DNA of 64,000 nucleotides, taken from NCBI RefSeq assembly GCF_018448925.1, contig NZ_RCWE01000001.1:1-64000 (forward strand), in the 5' to 3' direction. Numbering within the stretch: position 1 is the first letter of the stretch; every line of letters begins with the position of its first letter. This DNA is from Photorhabdus akhurstii. Its GTDB lineage: Bacteria; Pseudomonadota; Gammaproteobacteria; Enterobacterales; Enterobacteriaceae. The notes beneath the pieces were generated by a model. The model saw only the letters and a program-made list of their open reading frames with translations. It did not search any database and was not told where the DNA came from. Positions 37,332 through 50,330 of the stretch are shown here, one piece after another. The position numbers and the translations under genes are program-made.

Positions 37332-38489
37332 GTGCGAAATTTTAAGTATTACAACCCAACTAAAATCGTTTTTGGTAAAGAAACTATTAGCCGTCTTGAT
37401 AGCTTGGTGCCACGGGATGCGCGGGTACTGATTCTCTACGGCGGTAACAGTGCTGAAAAAACCGGAACGTTGGATGAAGTCAGAAGTGCGTTGGTTAATA
37501 GAACTATTCAGGAGTTTGGTGGTATTGAAGCTAATCCGACTTACGAAACTTTGATGAAAGCGGTTGAATTGATACGCAATAGTGAAGTGAATTTCTTGCT
37601 CGCTGTCGGTGGCGGCTCTGTGATTGATGGCACTAAATTTGTGGCGGCGGCTGTGAATTTTGCAGGAGAGCCTTGGCGTATTTTGGAAGAGGGGGGATCG
37701 CTTGTTCAGAGTGCTCTCCCGTTTGGTACCGTTTTGACGCTACCCGCGACAGGCTCAGAGATGAACAGTAGTTCGGTAATTACCAATAAAGCGAAACAAG
37801 TTAAGCTGGATTTTATGAGTTCGCTTATTTTTCCTCAATTCTCCATTATGGACCCAACGAAAACCTATACTCTGCCGTTACGTCAGGTGGCTAATGGGGT
37901 GGCTGATGCTTTCACACACGTTATGGAACAGTATTTGACTTATCCGGCCAACGGTATGGTGCAGGATCGGTTTGCTGAGGGGCTATTGCAGATATTGATT
38001 GAAATAGGTCCTCAGGCGATAAACGCCTCGGATAATTACGAGATCCGCTCCAATCTAATGTGGGTCGCGACTTTGGCTCTCAATGGTTTGATTGGTGCTG
38101 GTGTGCCGCAGGATTGGTCCACACATTACATCGGTCATGAATTAACGGCGCTTTACGGTATTGATCATGCTCGAACACTGGCGATTCTCCTGCCTGCTAC
38201 TCTGAAAATCTGCCGGGAAAGCAAGCGTGCCAAATTGTTGCAGTATGGTGAGCGTGTTTGGGGTATTACCAGTGGAGATGAAGAACAACGAATTGATCAA
38301 GCTATTGCATATACTCGCGGTTTCTTCGAGGATTTAGGAATTCAGACCCATTTGTCAGATTACAACCTTGGTGTTGATGACATTGATCGGGTGGTGAAAC
38401 AATTGGAAGCTCACGGTCTGACTCAATTGGGTGAAAACAGAGACATTACGTTAGATATTAGTCGCCAAATCTTGCAAGCAAGCCTTTAA
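37332..38489 (+). CDS. yqhD: NADPH-dependent aldehyde reductase, YqhD-like
   Basis: A 385-residue iron/zinc-containing group III alcohol dehydrogenase that detoxifies short aldehydes. It aligns with E. coli YqhD over its length: VGGGSVIDGTKFVAAA binds NADP. Metal ligands come from GVADAFTHVMEQY (Asp, His), GHELTALYGIDHART (two His), with PATGSEMNSSSVI nearby. The start is GTG at 37332, with GAGG upstream; the first residues MRNFKYYNPTKIVFGK fit. It completes the putative electrophile-response unit under the NemR-like repressor. Confidence 0.92.
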   Translation: MRNFKYYNPTKIVFGKETISRLDSLVPRDARVLILYGGNSAEKTGTLDEVRSALVNRTIQEFGGIEANPTYETLMKAVELIRNSEVNFLLAVGGGSVIDGTKFVAAAVNFAGEPWRILEEGGSLVQSALPFGTVLTLPATGSEMNSSSVITNKAKQVKLDFMSSLIFPQFSIMDPTKTYTLPLRQVANGVADAFTHVMEQYLTYPANGMVQDRFAEGLLQILIEIGPQAINASDNYEIRSNLMWVATLALNGLIGAGVPQDWSTHYIGHELTALYGIDHARTLAILLPATLKICRESKRAKLLQYGERVWGITSGDEEQRIDQAIAYTRGFFEDLGIQTHLSDYNLGVDDIDRVVKQLEAHGLTQLGENRDITLDISRQILQASL

Positions 38490-38500
38490 GTTGGAGGAGC

Positions 38501-38522
38501 GCCCTGGGGAAAATTCCAGGGC
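38501..38522 (+). terminator. Terminator after the YqhD-type gene
   Basis: GCCCTGG and CCAGGGC arms around an eight-base loop, followed by TTCTCTCT. The T-run is imperfect. Confidence 0.6.
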
Positions 38523-38584
38523 TTCTCTCTGGAGTCTATTTTAGGGAACGAATTTGCAGTACGATATAAGTTAAATAGGAAAAA

Positions 38585-39094
38585 ATGTTTGAGTCAAAAA
38601 TGGATAATAAACATCAGCAATCGTCGCATATTCAGTTGGAAAATAATCTCTATCGAATTGTAGTGAGTAACAGCCATAATTTTAATGAATGGTTGTATTT
38701 GCGGAATGCATTATGGCCTACGGCATCAGAAGAAAGTCACTGTGAAGAAATGAACTCGATTTTGAATTCTGATAACCAGATTGCTTTTATGATCCAATCG
38801 GATTTAGGTGATTTTTGCGGTTTTGCAGAGGCTTCACTGAGATTTGAATATGTCAATGGATGCAATTCCTCTCCAGTAGCTTACCTTGAGGGGATCTACA
38901 TTACCCCGGAATTAAGAAGAAACGGTTTAGCGACTCGTCTTATCACTCATATTAAAAATTGGGCTAAGGATCATGGATGTACTGAAATGGCATCAGATGC
39001 TGAAATAAATAATGAAGAATCGCTGGCTCTTCATTTGTCTCTTGGGTTTGTTGAGACAGAACGGGTAGTTTTTTTCAGGAAGTTAATCAAATAG
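38585..39094 (+). CDS. Aminoglycoside 6'-N-acetyltransferase-like GNAT protein
   Basis: A 169-residue acetyltransferase resembling the chromosomal AAC(6')-I group. WLYLRNALWP near residue 36, GFAEASLRFEYVNGC, SPVAYLEGIYITPELRRNGL (acetyl-CoA loop), CTEMASDAEINNEES and LGFVETERVVFFRK all have counterparts in AAC(6') enzymes. Whether it confers measurable resistance cannot be told from sequence; many chromosomal copies are silent or act on other amines. It stands alone between the detoxification unit and ybiT. A second ATG six codons in could also serve as the start. Confidence 0.8.
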   Translation: MFESKMDNKHQQSSHIQLENNLYRIVVSNSHNFNEWLYLRNALWPTASEESHCEEMNSILNSDNQIAFMIQSDLGDFCGFAEASLRFEYVNGCNSSPVAYLEGIYITPELRRNGLATRLITHIKNWAKDHGCTEMASDAEINNEESLALHLSLGFVETERVVFFRKLIK

Positions 39095-39351
39095 GGATGA
39101 ATTGGATGGTGAAATGGGACTTGGATTATTTCTATCATCATTCATCTCTTATAACTGAATGCTGATGCGAATTACATTGTGCTACATATATTATGTGCCT
39201 CTGACATGATAACGTAGCTCCATGTATTTATCTTGAATTAGCTCGAATAACGCTCAAAACTTCCCGCGATCTCTTAACCTTGTTGTGGCATAATGCGCCG
39301 CTATTGATTTTTCCGATTTCCCTTTTGTTTCTAAATGTAAGAGCGAATGCA

Positions 39352-40947
39352 GTGTTAAGTACAAACAACATCACCATGCAATTTGGCAGTAAGCCCCTGT
39401 TTGAAAACATTTCTGTCAAGTTTGGCAACGGTAACCGTTATGGTCTGATTGGCGCGAATGGTTCCGGTAAATCCACTTTTATGAAAATCTTGGGTGGCGA
39501 TCTGACACCCACTGCCGGTAATGTCAGCACTGATCCCAATGAGCGTATTGGTAAACTGCGTCAGGATCAGTTTGCTTTTGAAGAGTACACGGTGTTGGAT
39601 ACCGTGATTATGGGGCACACGGAACTGTGGCAGGTAAAGCAGGAGCGTGACCGCATCTATGCGATGGCGGAAATGAGTGAAGAGGATGGCTATCGCGTTG
39701 CGGATCTGGAAGTCGCTTATGGCGAGATGGATGGTTATAGTGCCGAAGCACGTGCCGGAGAGTTGTTGCTAGGTGTTGGTATTCCTGTAGAACAGCATTA
39801 CGGTTTGATGAGCGAAGTGGCGCCGGGCTGGAAATTGCGTGTATTGCTGGCTCAGGCGCTGTTTTCTAATCCTGATGTTCTGTTATTGGATGAACCAACG
39901 AACAACTTGGATATCGATACGATTCGTTGGTTAGAGCAAATACTGAATGAACGAAATAGCACCATGATCATTATTTCCCATGATCGTCATTTCCTGAATA
40001 CAGTTTGTACTCATATGGCCGATCTTGATTACGGTGAATTACGTCTATTCCCCGGTAATTATGATGAATATATGGTTGCCGCCACTCAAGCCCGTGAGCG
40101 CCTGCTAGCTGATAATGCGAAGAAGAAAGCACAGATTGCGGAATTACAGTCTTTTGTCAGCCGTTTTAGCGCTAATGCGTCTAAATCAAAACAGGCGACT
40201 TCCCGTGCTCGTCAGATTGATAAAATCCAGTTAGAAGAAGTTAAAGCATCTAGTCGTCAGAATCCCTATATCCGTTTTGAGCAAGATAAGAAATTGTTCC
40301 GTAATGCTTTGGAATTGGAAGGTTTGACTAAAGGTTATGACAATGGTCCTCTGTTTAAGAATCTCAATCTTTTGCTGGAGGTTGGCGAGAAAATAGCCGT
40401 TATCGGTGCTAACGGTATCGGTAAAACGACCTTTCTGAAAACATTGGTTGGTGAGACAGAGCCAAATAGTGGCACAGTTAAATGGTCTGAAAATAGTAGC
40501 ATTGGTTACTATGCTCAGGATCATGCCAGTGATTTTGACTGCGATCTGACGGTTTTTGACTGGATGAGCCAATGGAAGAGAGAAGGGGACGATGAACAAG
40601 CTGTTCGTAGCGTATTAGGACGTTTGTTGTTCAGCCAGGATGACATTAAGAAAAAAGTCAAAGTGTTATCGGGTGGTGAAAAAGGACGGATGCTATTTGG
40701 TAAGTTGATGATGCAACAGCCAAATATTCTGATAATGGATGAACCAACAAACCATTTGGATATGGAATCCATTGAATCCCTGAACCTTGCGCTTGAATTG
40801 TATAAAGGTACTTTGATATTTGTTTCTCATGATCGGGAATTTGTTAGCTCATTAGCAAGCCGAGTTATGGAAATTAAATCTGATAAGGTCATTGATTTCA
40901 AAGGTACTTATGATGAGTATCTGAGAAGTCAGGGAATTGTTGAATAA
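39352..40947 (+). CDS. ybiT: ABC-F family ribosome-associated ATPase YbiT
   Basis: A 531-residue protein with two ABC ATPase domains and no membrane domain. Walker A motifs are GANGSGKST and GANGIGKTT. The first Walker B is [14 protein letters not shown], and the second signature/Walker B are LSGGEKGRM and [14 protein letters not shown]. The linker between domains is Lys/Arg-rich ([13 protein letters not shown]). The GTG start at 39352 aligns with E. coli ([16 protein letters not shown]); the open frame to 39280 is extra. ABC-F proteins act on the ribosomal E site; YbiT's trigger is not well defined. Confidence 0.94.
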   Translation: MLSTNNITMQFGSKPLFENISVKFGNGNRYGLIGANGSGKSTFMKILGGDLTPTAGNVSTDPNERIGKLRQDQFAFEEYTVLDTVIMGHTELWQVKQERDRIYAMAEMSEEDGYRVADLEVAYGEMDGYSAEARAGELLLGVGIPVEQHYGLMSEVAPGWKLRVLLAQALFSNPDVLLLDEPTNNLDIDTIRWLEQILNERNSTMIIISHDRHFLNTVCTHMADLDYGELRLFPGNYDEYMVAATQARERLLADNAKKKAQIAELQSFVSRFSANASKSKQATSRARQIDKIQLEEVKASSRQNPYIRFEQDKKLFRNALELEGLTKGYDNGPLFKNLNLLLEVGEKIAVIGANGIGKTTFLKTLVGETEPNSGTVKWSENSSIGYYAQDHASDFDCDLTVFDWMSQWKREGDDEQAVRSVLGRLLFSQDDIKKKVKVLSGGEKGRMLFGKLMMQQPNILIMDEPTNHLDMESIESLNLALELYKGTLIFVSHDREFVSSLASRVMEIKSDKVIDFKGTYDEYLRSQGIVE

Positions 40948-40965
40948 TAATCTTATGAGATAAAT

Positions 40966-40999
40966 CGCCCTGGTTGAGATAACCGGGGCGTGTTATTTC
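40966..40999. terminator. Terminator between ybiT and moeB
   Basis: CGCCCTGGTT and AACCGGGGCG arms (one G-T pair) around a five-base loop in the convergent gap. Confidence 0.65.
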
Positions 41000-41029
41000 T
41001 ATTGTTTGTTATTTCTATCGGTAGATAGA

Positions 41030-41782
41030 TTAACTGTTGCACACTTCGCAATTGGGATCTTTGGATAATTTAATATCACGAAATTGCATCGTCATTGCAT
41101 CAAACAATAAAACCTTGCCGCTATTGACTTTGCCGTATCCAGTAAGGAGTTTGATGGTTTCCATTGCTTGCAATGTACCGATGGTACCGACTAATGGCGC
41201 CATCACTCCCGTTTCTACACATGTTAAATTGTTTTCGCCAAACAGTCTGCTCAGGCAACGGTAGCAGGGGGCATTTGGCTGATAAGTAAATGTAGTTAGT
41301 TGCCCTTCCATGCGAATAGCCGCGCCGGAAACCAGAGGTGTTTTCCTTGCCAGGCACCAGCGGTTCAGTTGTTCGCGGATTGCCACATTATCAGTACAAT
41401 CCAAGACAACATTGTTCTGGCTGATAAGTTCATCTAGCGCTTGATCTTCCAGTAATCCATTAACGGTTTTAATCGTGACATGTGGGTTTATTGCCCGGAG
41501 CGTCAATTGGGCTGAATGCACCTTAGCCATGCCGATACGTTCATCCCGATGCAGTATCTGCCGTTGCAGGTTCGAGAGAGAAACGGTATCAAAATCCAGT
41601 AATGTTATTGTTCCGACACCTGCTGCGGTCAGGTACTGAGATGCCGCGCAACCTAAACCACCCGCACCGACTATCAGGATCGTCGAAGATTTCAATTTTT
41701 CCTGACCGTCAAAATCAAACCCACGTAGAACAATTTGACGGTTATAACGTAGGATTTCTGTGTCTGTGAGTTCAATGGTCAT
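41030..41782 (-). CDS. moeB: Molybdopterin-synthase adenylyltransferase MoeB
   Basis: A 250-residue E1-like enzyme that adenylates the C-terminal glycine of MoaD. The nucleotide loop is VGAGGLGCAASQYL at about residues 37-50. YNRQIVLRGFDFDGQEKL near the N-terminus and the zinc cysteines in CYRCLSRLFG and CEVCNS are as in E. coli. Its start overlaps the moeA stop by one base, so the two are co-translated. It acts with moaD, encoded 36 kb away in this window. Confidence 0.96.
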   Translation of the reverse strand: MTIELTDTEILRYNRQIVLRGFDFDGQEKLKSSTILIVGAGGLGCAASQYLTAAGVGTITLLDFDTVSLSNLQRQILHRDERIGMAKVHSAQLTLRAINPHVTIKTVNGLLEDQALDELISQNNVVLDCTDNVAIREQLNRWCLARKTPLVSGAAIRMEGQLTTFTYQPNAPCYRCLSRLFGENNLTCVETGVMAPLVGTIGTLQAMETIKLLTGYGKVNSGKVLLFDAMTMQFRDIKLSKDPNCEVCNS

Positions 41783-43023
41783 TATTCATTTTTCAGTAAG
41801 TGATTGAACAATTCGATTTCAACATTTTCACCAACTTCTACCCGCCCACGCTCACGTTCCAGAACAATGAAGCAGTTCCCCTGACTGAATGAACTAAATA
41901 TATGAGAGCCTTGATGCCCTGTCGTACGAACTTCTAGTTCACCTTGTTCATTCACCGAAGCAATACCCCGTTGAAAATCCATTCTTCCCGGTGTCTTTTT
42001 CAATGGCGTGGCGACCTTGGCTCGCATACGCATAGGGGGTTGCCATGCCGTAAAGCCAGATAGACGCGCGATTAAAGGTTGAACTAATTGATAGAAAGTG
42101 AGAACGGCTGAAACTGGATTACCGGGCAAGCCACAAAACCAGGCGTTTTTTAGTTTGCCAAAAGCGAAAGGTTTACCCGGTTTAATGGCCAGTTTCCAGA
42201 AACTGATTTCGCCTAATTCATCCAGTATCTGCTTAGTGTAGTCTGCTTCACCCACAGAAACGCCGCCACTGCTGATGACTAAATCAGCTTTTTGATCTGC
42301 TTCCTCAAAAACATGTCGTAAAGCTTGGGGATTGTCTGCAATAACCCCGAAATCAATAACGTCGCAATCCAGTTTCTCCAGCATCAGGCGAATGGCAAAA
42401 CGGTTGGTATCATAAATTTGCCCTTCTTTAAGCGGTTGACCGATAGCTTGTAGTTCATCACCCGTTGAGAAAATGGCGACTTTCAATTTGCGAACCACTT
42501 CAACTTCGGTGACGCCTAAAGATGCAATCAAGGGTAACTGAGCGGTGGATAATTTGTTGCCTACCGGTAGTACCACCGCACCTTTAGTTATATCTTCGCC
42601 AGCCAGACGGATATTTTGACCTTGTTTAGCTGGCTGAGTGAAAACGATGCCATCGTCAGTAATTTCTGCGTGTTCCTGCATAATAACCGTATCAGCGCCA
42701 ATGGGGATCGGCGCTCCAGTCATAATGCGGATACAAGTTGCAACCGGCCATTCTCCTTGAAAGGGGGAGCCTGCCAGCGCTTTTCCTGCCAGAGGCAGTG
42801 GTTTGGTGCCATTTAAATCCGCATGGCGTACGGCATAACCATCCATTGCTGAATTAGCAAAAGGGGGCACATTGATAGGAGAAATAATATTTGTTGCAGT
42901 GATGCGTCCTGATGCTTGCGGGAGGTTGACGGTTTCTGTGTCAGTCAGTGGTGTAACTTGCGTCAGAAGTTTTTCCAACGCCTGCTGCAAAGAGATCAAT
43001 CCAGAGGTATGACAGTGATCCAT
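41782..43023 (-). CDS. moeA: Molybdopterin molybdenumtransferase MoeA
   Basis: A 413-residue enzyme that inserts molybdate into adenylylated molybdopterin. Conserved segments are [17 protein letters not shown] near residue 55, [16 protein letters not shown], the [14 protein letters not shown] loop of the molybdate-binding domain, and KPGKPFAFG with GLPGNPVSA. It is first in moeA-moeB. The upstream 222 bases (to the SDR gene) show no Moco RNA motif, so control differs from moaA. Confidence 0.96.
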   Translation of the reverse strand: MDHCHTSGLISLQQALEKLLTQVTPLTDTETVNLPQASGRITATNIISPINVPPFANSAMDGYAVRHADLNGTKPLPLAGKALAGSPFQGEWPVATCIRIMTGAPIPIGADTVIMQEHAEITDDGIVFTQPAKQGQNIRLAGEDITKGAVVLPVGNKLSTAQLPLIASLGVTEVEVVRKLKVAIFSTGDELQAIGQPLKEGQIYDTNRFAIRLMLEKLDCDVIDFGVIADNPQALRHVFEEADQKADLVISSGGVSVGEADYTKQILDELGEISFWKLAIKPGKPFAFGKLKNAWFCGLPGNPVSAVLTFYQLVQPLIARLSGFTAWQPPMRMRAKVATPLKKTPGRMDFQRGIASVNEQGELEVRTTGHQGSHIFSSFSQGNCFIVLERERGRVEVGENVEIELFNHLLKNE

Positions 43024-43245
43024 AAGTGATGCTCCCAGATAACGTTTTTTATTAATGGCATTATGGCAGAGATCATCATAGGTGTGAGTGATATTTGATT
43101 TTGATCGTATGTTCCATAAACGCGGCGATATTGGTGTCGGTTATCCAAAATGCCGCGACATGTGATAAGTACGTAGAACATGACGATTAACCTGGCGTCA
43201 GAGGATATGCTGTTGTCATAGCCAGGTTAGAAAGCGGGCAAGAGA

Positions 43246-43992
43246 TTATAAGGTTTGACCACTGTCAACTGTTATGATTTGTCCTGTCATCGATTCCGCT
43301 TTTAACAACATTAAGGTTATTTCTGCAACATCTTCTGGCGTTGAAATTCTTTCTAAGGGCAAATAAGTGCAAAGCGTATGCATTTTCTCTTCTCTCCCTT
43401 TCCACCATCTTGTTTCAACGGCGCCTGGCGCTACGCAGTTAACCCTGACCGATGGAGCCAGTGCCCGAGCTAAGGATTTTGTCAGTCCGTGAACCGCTGA
43501 TTTGGAAGCGGCATAGGGGATACAAGAACCTAAGCCCGTTTCGCCGGCGATACTACCGACATTCACAATAGCACTCCCCGTTCTTGCTTTAAGATAAGGT
43601 GCCGCATACCGGCAACAATAAAATGTGCCTTTCACATTAACATCAATAATGGTATCCCAAATATCGCTAGATATAGCATCGAGATCTTCAAATTGAAGTT
43701 GTCTGGTTGTCGCCGCGTTATTCACCAGATAGTCGATCCCGCTAAATGTTTCCACGACAGTGTTTATCATTGCCTGCACAGCCGATTCGTCGGCAACATC
43801 CGCTTTTATTGCAATAGCTTGCCCCCCATCGTTGATAATGGCTTCTGTTGTTTCCTGCGCCTCAAGTTCACTTTGTGAATAGATCACTGCGACAGCCGCA
43901 CCTTGTTTTGCCAGCATAATACTGATAGCCCGTCCTATACCGGTTCCACCACCGGTTACAATGGCTGTCTTACCTTGAAATGCTTTATACAT
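43246..43992 (-). CDS. Short-chain dehydrogenase/reductase, FabG-like
   Basis: A 248-residue classical SDR. The cofactor motif is TGGGTGIGRA at residues 13-22; NNAAT, Ser in NVGSIAGE and the YAASK motif complete the catalytic set. PGAVETRWW is the usual post-active-site loop. Sequence does not define the substrate: 3-oxoacyl groups, sugars and polyketides are all possible. It is divergent from an MFS gene across 375 bases; no other pathway gene accompanies it. Confidence 0.85.
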   Translation of the reverse strand: MYKAFQGKTAIVTGGGTGIGRAISIMLAKQGAAVAVIYSQSELEAQETTEAIINDGGQAIAIKADVADESAVQAMINTVVETFSGIDYLVNNAATTRQLQFEDLDAISSDIWDTIIDVNVKGTFYCCRYAAPYLKARTGSAIVNVGSIAGETGLGSCIPYAASKSAVHGLTKSLARALAPSVRVNCVAPGAVETRWWKGREEKMHTLCTYLPLERISTPEDVAEITLMLLKAESMTGQIITVDSGQTL

Positions 43993-44367
43993 AAAAATGC
44001 TCCTTAATTAATATTTGGACATAACATGATAAATCATATCTCTTATAGACAGGTTTGTTAGTACCATTTTGGCATTATTGTGTGGACAATATTGTGTGGA
44101 AGCCTGACTAATTCAGCTAATGTTGTGTTGTAAGACTCGATTTAATCTTAATAGAGGTAACTTACTAGAGGTAAAGTAAATAAGTGGAGCCGAGTACGAA
44201 AATTTATATACGCTGACGTTCCAGATACTGTAATTAATTGCTTACTGATTTTTTATTTATGGGCAGAAATAATTTACGTTTTTCTGGGAACTTTGTTAAT
44301 TAAAAGTGTGTGTTGTATTTGATTTCTGTTACGGCTTATGAAAAATGAATTAAAAAAATAATATTTT
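43993..44367. other. Intergenic region between divergent SDR and MFS genes
   Basis: There is no gene. Two close copies of TAGAGGTAA lie at about 44152-44177. It must contain both divergent promoters, but no motif is clear enough to call. Confidence 0.4.
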
Positions 44368-45561
44368 ATGGCTATGAACAATTCAATTTCTCCTCAACAA
44401 AGTCACCGCTACCTCGCTTTTCATATCGCAATGAGTGGATTTTTGGCGCTGGTCGTCGCGATGGGAATTGGACGTACTGCCTTCACTCCTCAAGTGCCTT
44501 TAATGATTGCAGAATGCCAGTTTAGTCTGACTGGGGCTGGTATCGTTGCGGCTTTTAACTATCTGGGATATCTGGCCGGCTCCTATGATGCAATGCGGGC
44601 ACGCCGTTTGATTGAATATCGGCTTTGGGCCGGATTATGGGGGGCGGTGATTATCACGCTGCTCTCTGCGCTACTGTATGGGGCGATATTGCACAGTATA
44701 GCCCGTTTTTTTATTGGTTGGGCAAGCGGCTGGACATTGGTATTGGTGACATCATGGGCCAATGAACAGTTGACTAAATTGAATCGTCCTGCGTTGAGTG
44801 CTGCCATATTTGCGGGACCGGGAGTCGGGATATTCGTTACTGGTATCCTTGCTATCGGTATTCAAGCATGGCAAGTGAGCGCTTCCGAAGCGTGGTTGTT
44901 ATATGGCATTTTGGCGCTGGTTTGTAGTATCTATATTAGTCGGCATTTGCCCCGTCGTGGCGAGTTACACCGTTCACAAGTCGAGGTGAAAAAACTGACT
45001 TTGACTCCGGCAATTAAGCGGCTGGTATGGAGTTACAGCCTGGCGGGGTTTGGTTATATTTTACCTGCGACTTTTCTTTCGCAAATGGCAAGTGATCGTT
45101 TCCCCGGCAGCTTATTTGCACAGTTTGTCTGGCCAATATTTGGCGCCGCCGCAGTTATCGGCATCGGTTTCGCTATTTTGACCCGTCATATGTTGACAAC
45201 GCAAATCCGGCTTGCGATCACTTTATGGATTCAAGCTGTGGGCATTCTCATCGCTGAGAGCATTCCGGGAATCGGTGGTCTGGCATTAAGCTCTTTGTTG
45301 GTTGGCGGTGGTTTTATGTGTGTGGTGCAAATGGCGTTTCAGTATGGGCGTGAATTAGCACCAGAACATAGCCGTTATATGGCCGGGTTATTAACCACCG
45401 GATATGCGGTCGGGCAGCTTATTGGGCCGATGCTGTCAGCGGTTTCTACCGCGATAACCGGGAGATTGGAGCCTGCGTTATATGTCGCATTGATTACTTT
45501 GGTCATTGCTGGGTTATTGGTTTGTAACAAAAATAAACCGACCAGTGAAGGGCGTGTGTAA
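44368..45561 (+). CDS. YbfB/YjiJ family MFS transporter
   Basis: A 397-residue membrane protein with about twelve hydrophobic segments. FLALVVAMGIGRTAFTPQVP (quoted up to 20), then LMIAECQFSL, is characteristic of the YbfB/YjiJ group of the major facilitator superfamily, as is GYLAGSYDAMRAR in the first loop. Substrate unknown. An ATG two codons downstream is an equally possible start. It may share regulation with the divergent SDR gene. Confidence 0.83.
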   Translation: MAMNNSISPQQSHRYLAFHIAMSGFLALVVAMGIGRTAFTPQVPLMIAECQFSLTGAGIVAAFNYLGYLAGSYDAMRARRLIEYRLWAGLWGAVIITLLSALLYGAILHSIARFFIGWASGWTLVLVTSWANEQLTKLNRPALSAAIFAGPGVGIFVTGILAIGIQAWQVSASEAWLLYGILALVCSIYISRHLPRRGELHRSQVEVKKLTLTPAIKRLVWSYSLAGFGYILPATFLSQMASDRFPGSLFAQFVWPIFGAAAVIGIGFAILTRHMLTTQIRLAITLWIQAVGILIAESIPGIGGLALSSLLVGGGFMCVVQMAFQYGRELAPEHSRYMAGLLTTGYAVGQLIGPMLSAVSTAITGRLEPALYVALITLVIAGLLVCNKNKPTSEGRV

Positions 45562-45732
45562 AAAATTCATATAATTATGAAAAGCAATCACTGGATAATC
45601 ACCACGTGCTCATTTACAGTGTGTGCAATAGTTACCTGTTAGTAGTGAATTGTTTCAGTTATGGTCTTCATGACTCGAACATCCATTTTACTACCCGCCA
45701 GATGATGAAAAGTAATGTCTTTGGAGAAAATA

Positions 45733-46392
45733 ATGTCATCCTTAAGTAAAGAAGCTGAACTTGTGCATTCGGCGCTGGAAGCTCGTGGTCTTGAAACGCC
45801 TTTGCGTGGTCAGGCGTTGGTGCCGGAAGTGCGTAAAGCGCGTATTGAGGAGCATATGACGGAAATTATGAAACTGTTGAATCTCGATTTGCGTGATGAC
45901 AGTTTGGCAGAAACCCCCGGTCGTATTGCGAAAATGTACGTCGATGAGATTTTTTCCGGGTTGGACTACAGCAATTTCCCGAAAATCACATTGATAGAAA
46001 ATAAGATGAAAGTGGATGAAATGGTGACAGTGCGTGATATCACACTAACTAGCACCTGTGAACACCATTTTGTAACCATTGATGGCAAGGCGACGGTTGC
46101 CTATATCCCAAAAGATAAAGTTATTGGGCTGTCTAAGATTAACCGTATTGTGCAATTTTTTTCACAACGTCCACAGGTACAGGAACGTCTGACCCAACAG
46201 ATCCTGATTGCATTACAGACACTGCTTGGTACTAATAATGTTGCTGTATCGATTGATGCGGTTCATTACTGCGTGAAAGCGCGGGGTATCCGTGATGCAA
46301 CCAGTACCACGACAACAACTTCCTTGGGGGGATTGTTTAAATCTAGTCAAAATACCCGTCAAGAGTTTTTACGCACGACTCGCCATGTGTAA
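45733..46392 (+). CDS. folE: GTP cyclohydrolase I FolE
   Basis: A 219-residue enzyme converting GTP to dihydroneopterin triphosphate, the entry to folate synthesis. Zinc ligands are in [10 protein letters not shown] and [25 protein letters not shown] and [11 protein letters not shown] are family signatures. The start at 45733 ([12 protein letters not shown]) has GGAGA upstream and aligns with E. coli, so the six extra codons before it are not used. It precedes yeiB by 21 bases, the same pairing as in E. coli. Confidence 0.96.
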   Translation: MSSLSKEAELVHSALEARGLETPLRGQALVPEVRKARIEEHMTEIMKLLNLDLRDDSLAETPGRIAKMYVDEIFSGLDYSNFPKITLIENKMKVDEMVTVRDITLTSTCEHHFVTIDGKATVAYIPKDKVIGLSKINRIVQFFSQRPQVQERLTQQILIALQTLLGTNNVAVSIDAVHYCVKARGIRDATSTTTTTSLGGLFKSSQNTRQEFLRTTRHV

Positions 46393-46413
46393 TTTTTACA
46401 TCGGGATATAAGA

Positions 46414-48286
<1,873 letters not shown>

Positions 48287-48363
48287 TTATACACATTAAT
48301 GACTGAATTTGTTAAAGGCTACTTTACCTGAAATTTCTAAGCAAGTTTTCTCTTTAGGAAAGA

Positions 48364-48394
48364 AGCCTGTTAATTTACTTTTACTAACAGGCTT
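48364..48394. terminator. Terminator downstream of maeA
   Basis: AGCCTGTTA and TAACAGGCT arms with a T-rich loop. A T-run follows on the plus strand and CTTCTTT on the minus strand. Confidence 0.65.
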
Positions 48395-48418
48395 TTTGCA
48401 TATTTCTAGCGATAAGAA

Positions 48419-50116
48419 TCAGAATGAAGTACGTTTGTACACGCGATATTCAGGTTTCCAGAAGTTGCGCTCAATTGCTTCATCCAGCGCGCCATCTGAG
48501 GTAACAGTGGCAACGCCCTGTATTTGTGCTTCTTTGGCGACTTGTTTAGCAATTTTGCGTGATACTTCCTGAATATCATCAATAAGTGGCAGTAACGGGC
48601 CTTGGCCTTGTTGGGCTAGAGGTGAACAATCCGCCAGCGTCCGGCTTGCTGCCATCAACATACCGTCAGTAACCAGTTTGGCCCCTGACGCAATAACACC
48701 CAGACCAATTCCAGGGAAGATATAGGCGTTGTTACATTGGGCGATTGGATACTCCTGGTCTTTATATTTTACCGGATTAAATGGACTGCCTGTCGCAACC
48801 AGAGCCGAGCCATCCGTCCAGTTGATGATATCTTCAGGACGGGCTTCAACGCGGGAAGTTGGGTTCGATAATGGCATGACGATTGGACGTTCACAGTGTT
48901 TATGCATTTCACGGATGATCTCTTCTGTAAACAAACCTGACTGACCTGAAACACCAATCAATACCGTCGGTTTAGCATTATGGACAACATCGAGCAGCGA
49001 GATGGCATCGCTGTTTACATCCCATTGAGTCAATGAGTCGCTTTTCTGTACCAGCTTATTCTGGAAATCCAATAGATTTGGCAGTTTGTCTGTCAATAAA
49101 CCGAAGCGGTCAACCATGAAAATACGGGCACGAGCCTGTTCTTCGCTTAACCCTTCTGATTTCATCTGGGCGACGATCTGTTCTGCAATGCCGCAACCGG
49201 CGGAACCCGCTCCGAGGAAAGTAACAGTTTGATCCTTCAATTGACGGCCCGCCGCGCGACTGGCAGCAATTAAGCTACCTAACGTAACGGCGGCAGTTCC
49301 CTGAATATCATCATTAAAGCAACAAATCTCGTGGCGATAGCGATTAAGAAGAGGCATGGCATTTTTTTGTGCGAAATCTTCAAATTGCAGCAGCACGTTT
49401 GGCCAACGGCGTTTAACAGCCTGAATAAATTCGTCTACAAATTCATCATACTCTTCACCGGTGATGCGCGGGTGACGCCAGCCCATATATAACGGGTCAT
49501 TCAGGCGTTGCGGGTTGTTGGTGCCGACATCCAGCACGACTGGCAGTGTATAAGCTGGGCTGATACCACCGCAGGCGGTATACAAGGAGAGTTTGCCGAT
49601 AGGAATACCCATGCCGCCAATGCCTTGGTCGCCCAAACCAAGGATACGTTCACCATCGGTAACAACAATGACTTTTACATTTTGTTTGGTCGCATTTTGC
49701 AGCATGTCATCAATATGTGCTTTGTTTGGATATGAGATGAACAGGCCACGGGCACGGCGGTAAATATCGGAAAAGTGCTCACAAGCTTCGCCAACGGTTG
49801 GCGTGTAGATGATTGGCATCATTTCGTTCAAATGTGCATCCAGCAGGCGGTAGAACAGGGTTTCGTTAGTGTCCTGAATATTTCGCAGATAAATGTGTTT
49901 ATCTGCGTCATTTTTGAAATCAAGATACTGTCGATAAGCACGTTCAGCTTGTTCTTCGATGGTTTCGACCGCTTCCGGTAATAAACCGTAAAGATTAAAG
50001 TTGCTGCGTTCTTCTTCAGTAAAAGCGCTGCCTTTATTCAGCAGGGGAAATTCCAACAGCATTGGGCCAGAATAGGGAATATATAGTGGACGTTTACTTT
50101 CGTGTTCCAGTTCCAT
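48419..50116 (-). CDS. maeA: NAD-dependent malic enzyme MaeA
   Basis: A 565-residue enzyme that decarboxylates malate to pyruvate with NAD. The length equals E. coli MaeA (SfcA). [21 protein letters not shown] begins the malic domain (catalytic Tyr; quoted part within 20 below), [15 protein letters not shown] holds the catalytic Lys region, FEDFAQKNA and [11 protein letters not shown] bind metal, and [14 protein letters not shown] is the Rossmann loop. It is monocistronic and flanked by hairpins. It feeds pyruvate from C4 acids during gluconeogenic growth. Confidence 0.95.
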   Translation of the reverse strand: MELEHESKRPLYIPYSGPMLLEFPLLNKGSAFTEEERSNFNLYGLLPEAVETIEEQAERAYRQYLDFKNDADKHIYLRNIQDTNETLFYRLLDAHLNEMMPIIYTPTVGEACEHFSDIYRRARGLFISYPNKAHIDDMLQNATKQNVKVIVVTDGERILGLGDQGIGGMGIPIGKLSLYTACGGISPAYTLPVVLDVGTNNPQRLNDPLYMGWRHPRITGEEYDEFVDEFIQAVKRRWPNVLLQFEDFAQKNAMPLLNRYRHEICCFNDDIQGTAAVTLGSLIAASRAAGRQLKDQTVTFLGAGSAGCGIAEQIVAQMKSEGLSEEQARARIFMVDRFGLLTDKLPNLLDFQNKLVQKSDSLTQWDVNSDAISLLDVVHNAKPTVLIGVSGQSGLFTEEIIREMHKHCERPIVMPLSNPTSRVEARPEDIINWTDGSALVATGSPFNPVKYKDQEYPIAQCNNAYIFPGIGLGVIASGAKLVTDGMLMAASRTLADCSPLAQQGQGPLLPLIDDIQEVSRKIAKQVAKEAQIQGVATVTSDGALDEAIERNFWKPEYRVYKRTSF

Positions 50117-50330
50117 GAATCTTACTCTTTGAACTAAATGGATAACAAGGTTAGCTATAGATCCTAAGAGATAGGAAAAATATGTACAGTAAATGTTACT
50201 TAATTAGAGGTATTATGAGTAAAAATGAGAGATAACATCCAGAGTTAGCTAATAAAATGTTACGGTAATTGTTTTTTATAGCGGAAAACCCTCTATCTGC
50301 ATAGAGGGAAAAATGAATTTTCCACTGGAT

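Noticed and set aside
43188-43229. TAACCTGGC/GCCAGGTTA inverted repeat after the SDR gene
   Set aside because: Loop of 24 bases and no T-run on the minus strand; not convincing as a terminator.
48309-48572. 87-codon frame opposite the maeA 3' end
   Set aside because: Antisense shadow of a clear, full-length malic enzyme gene.
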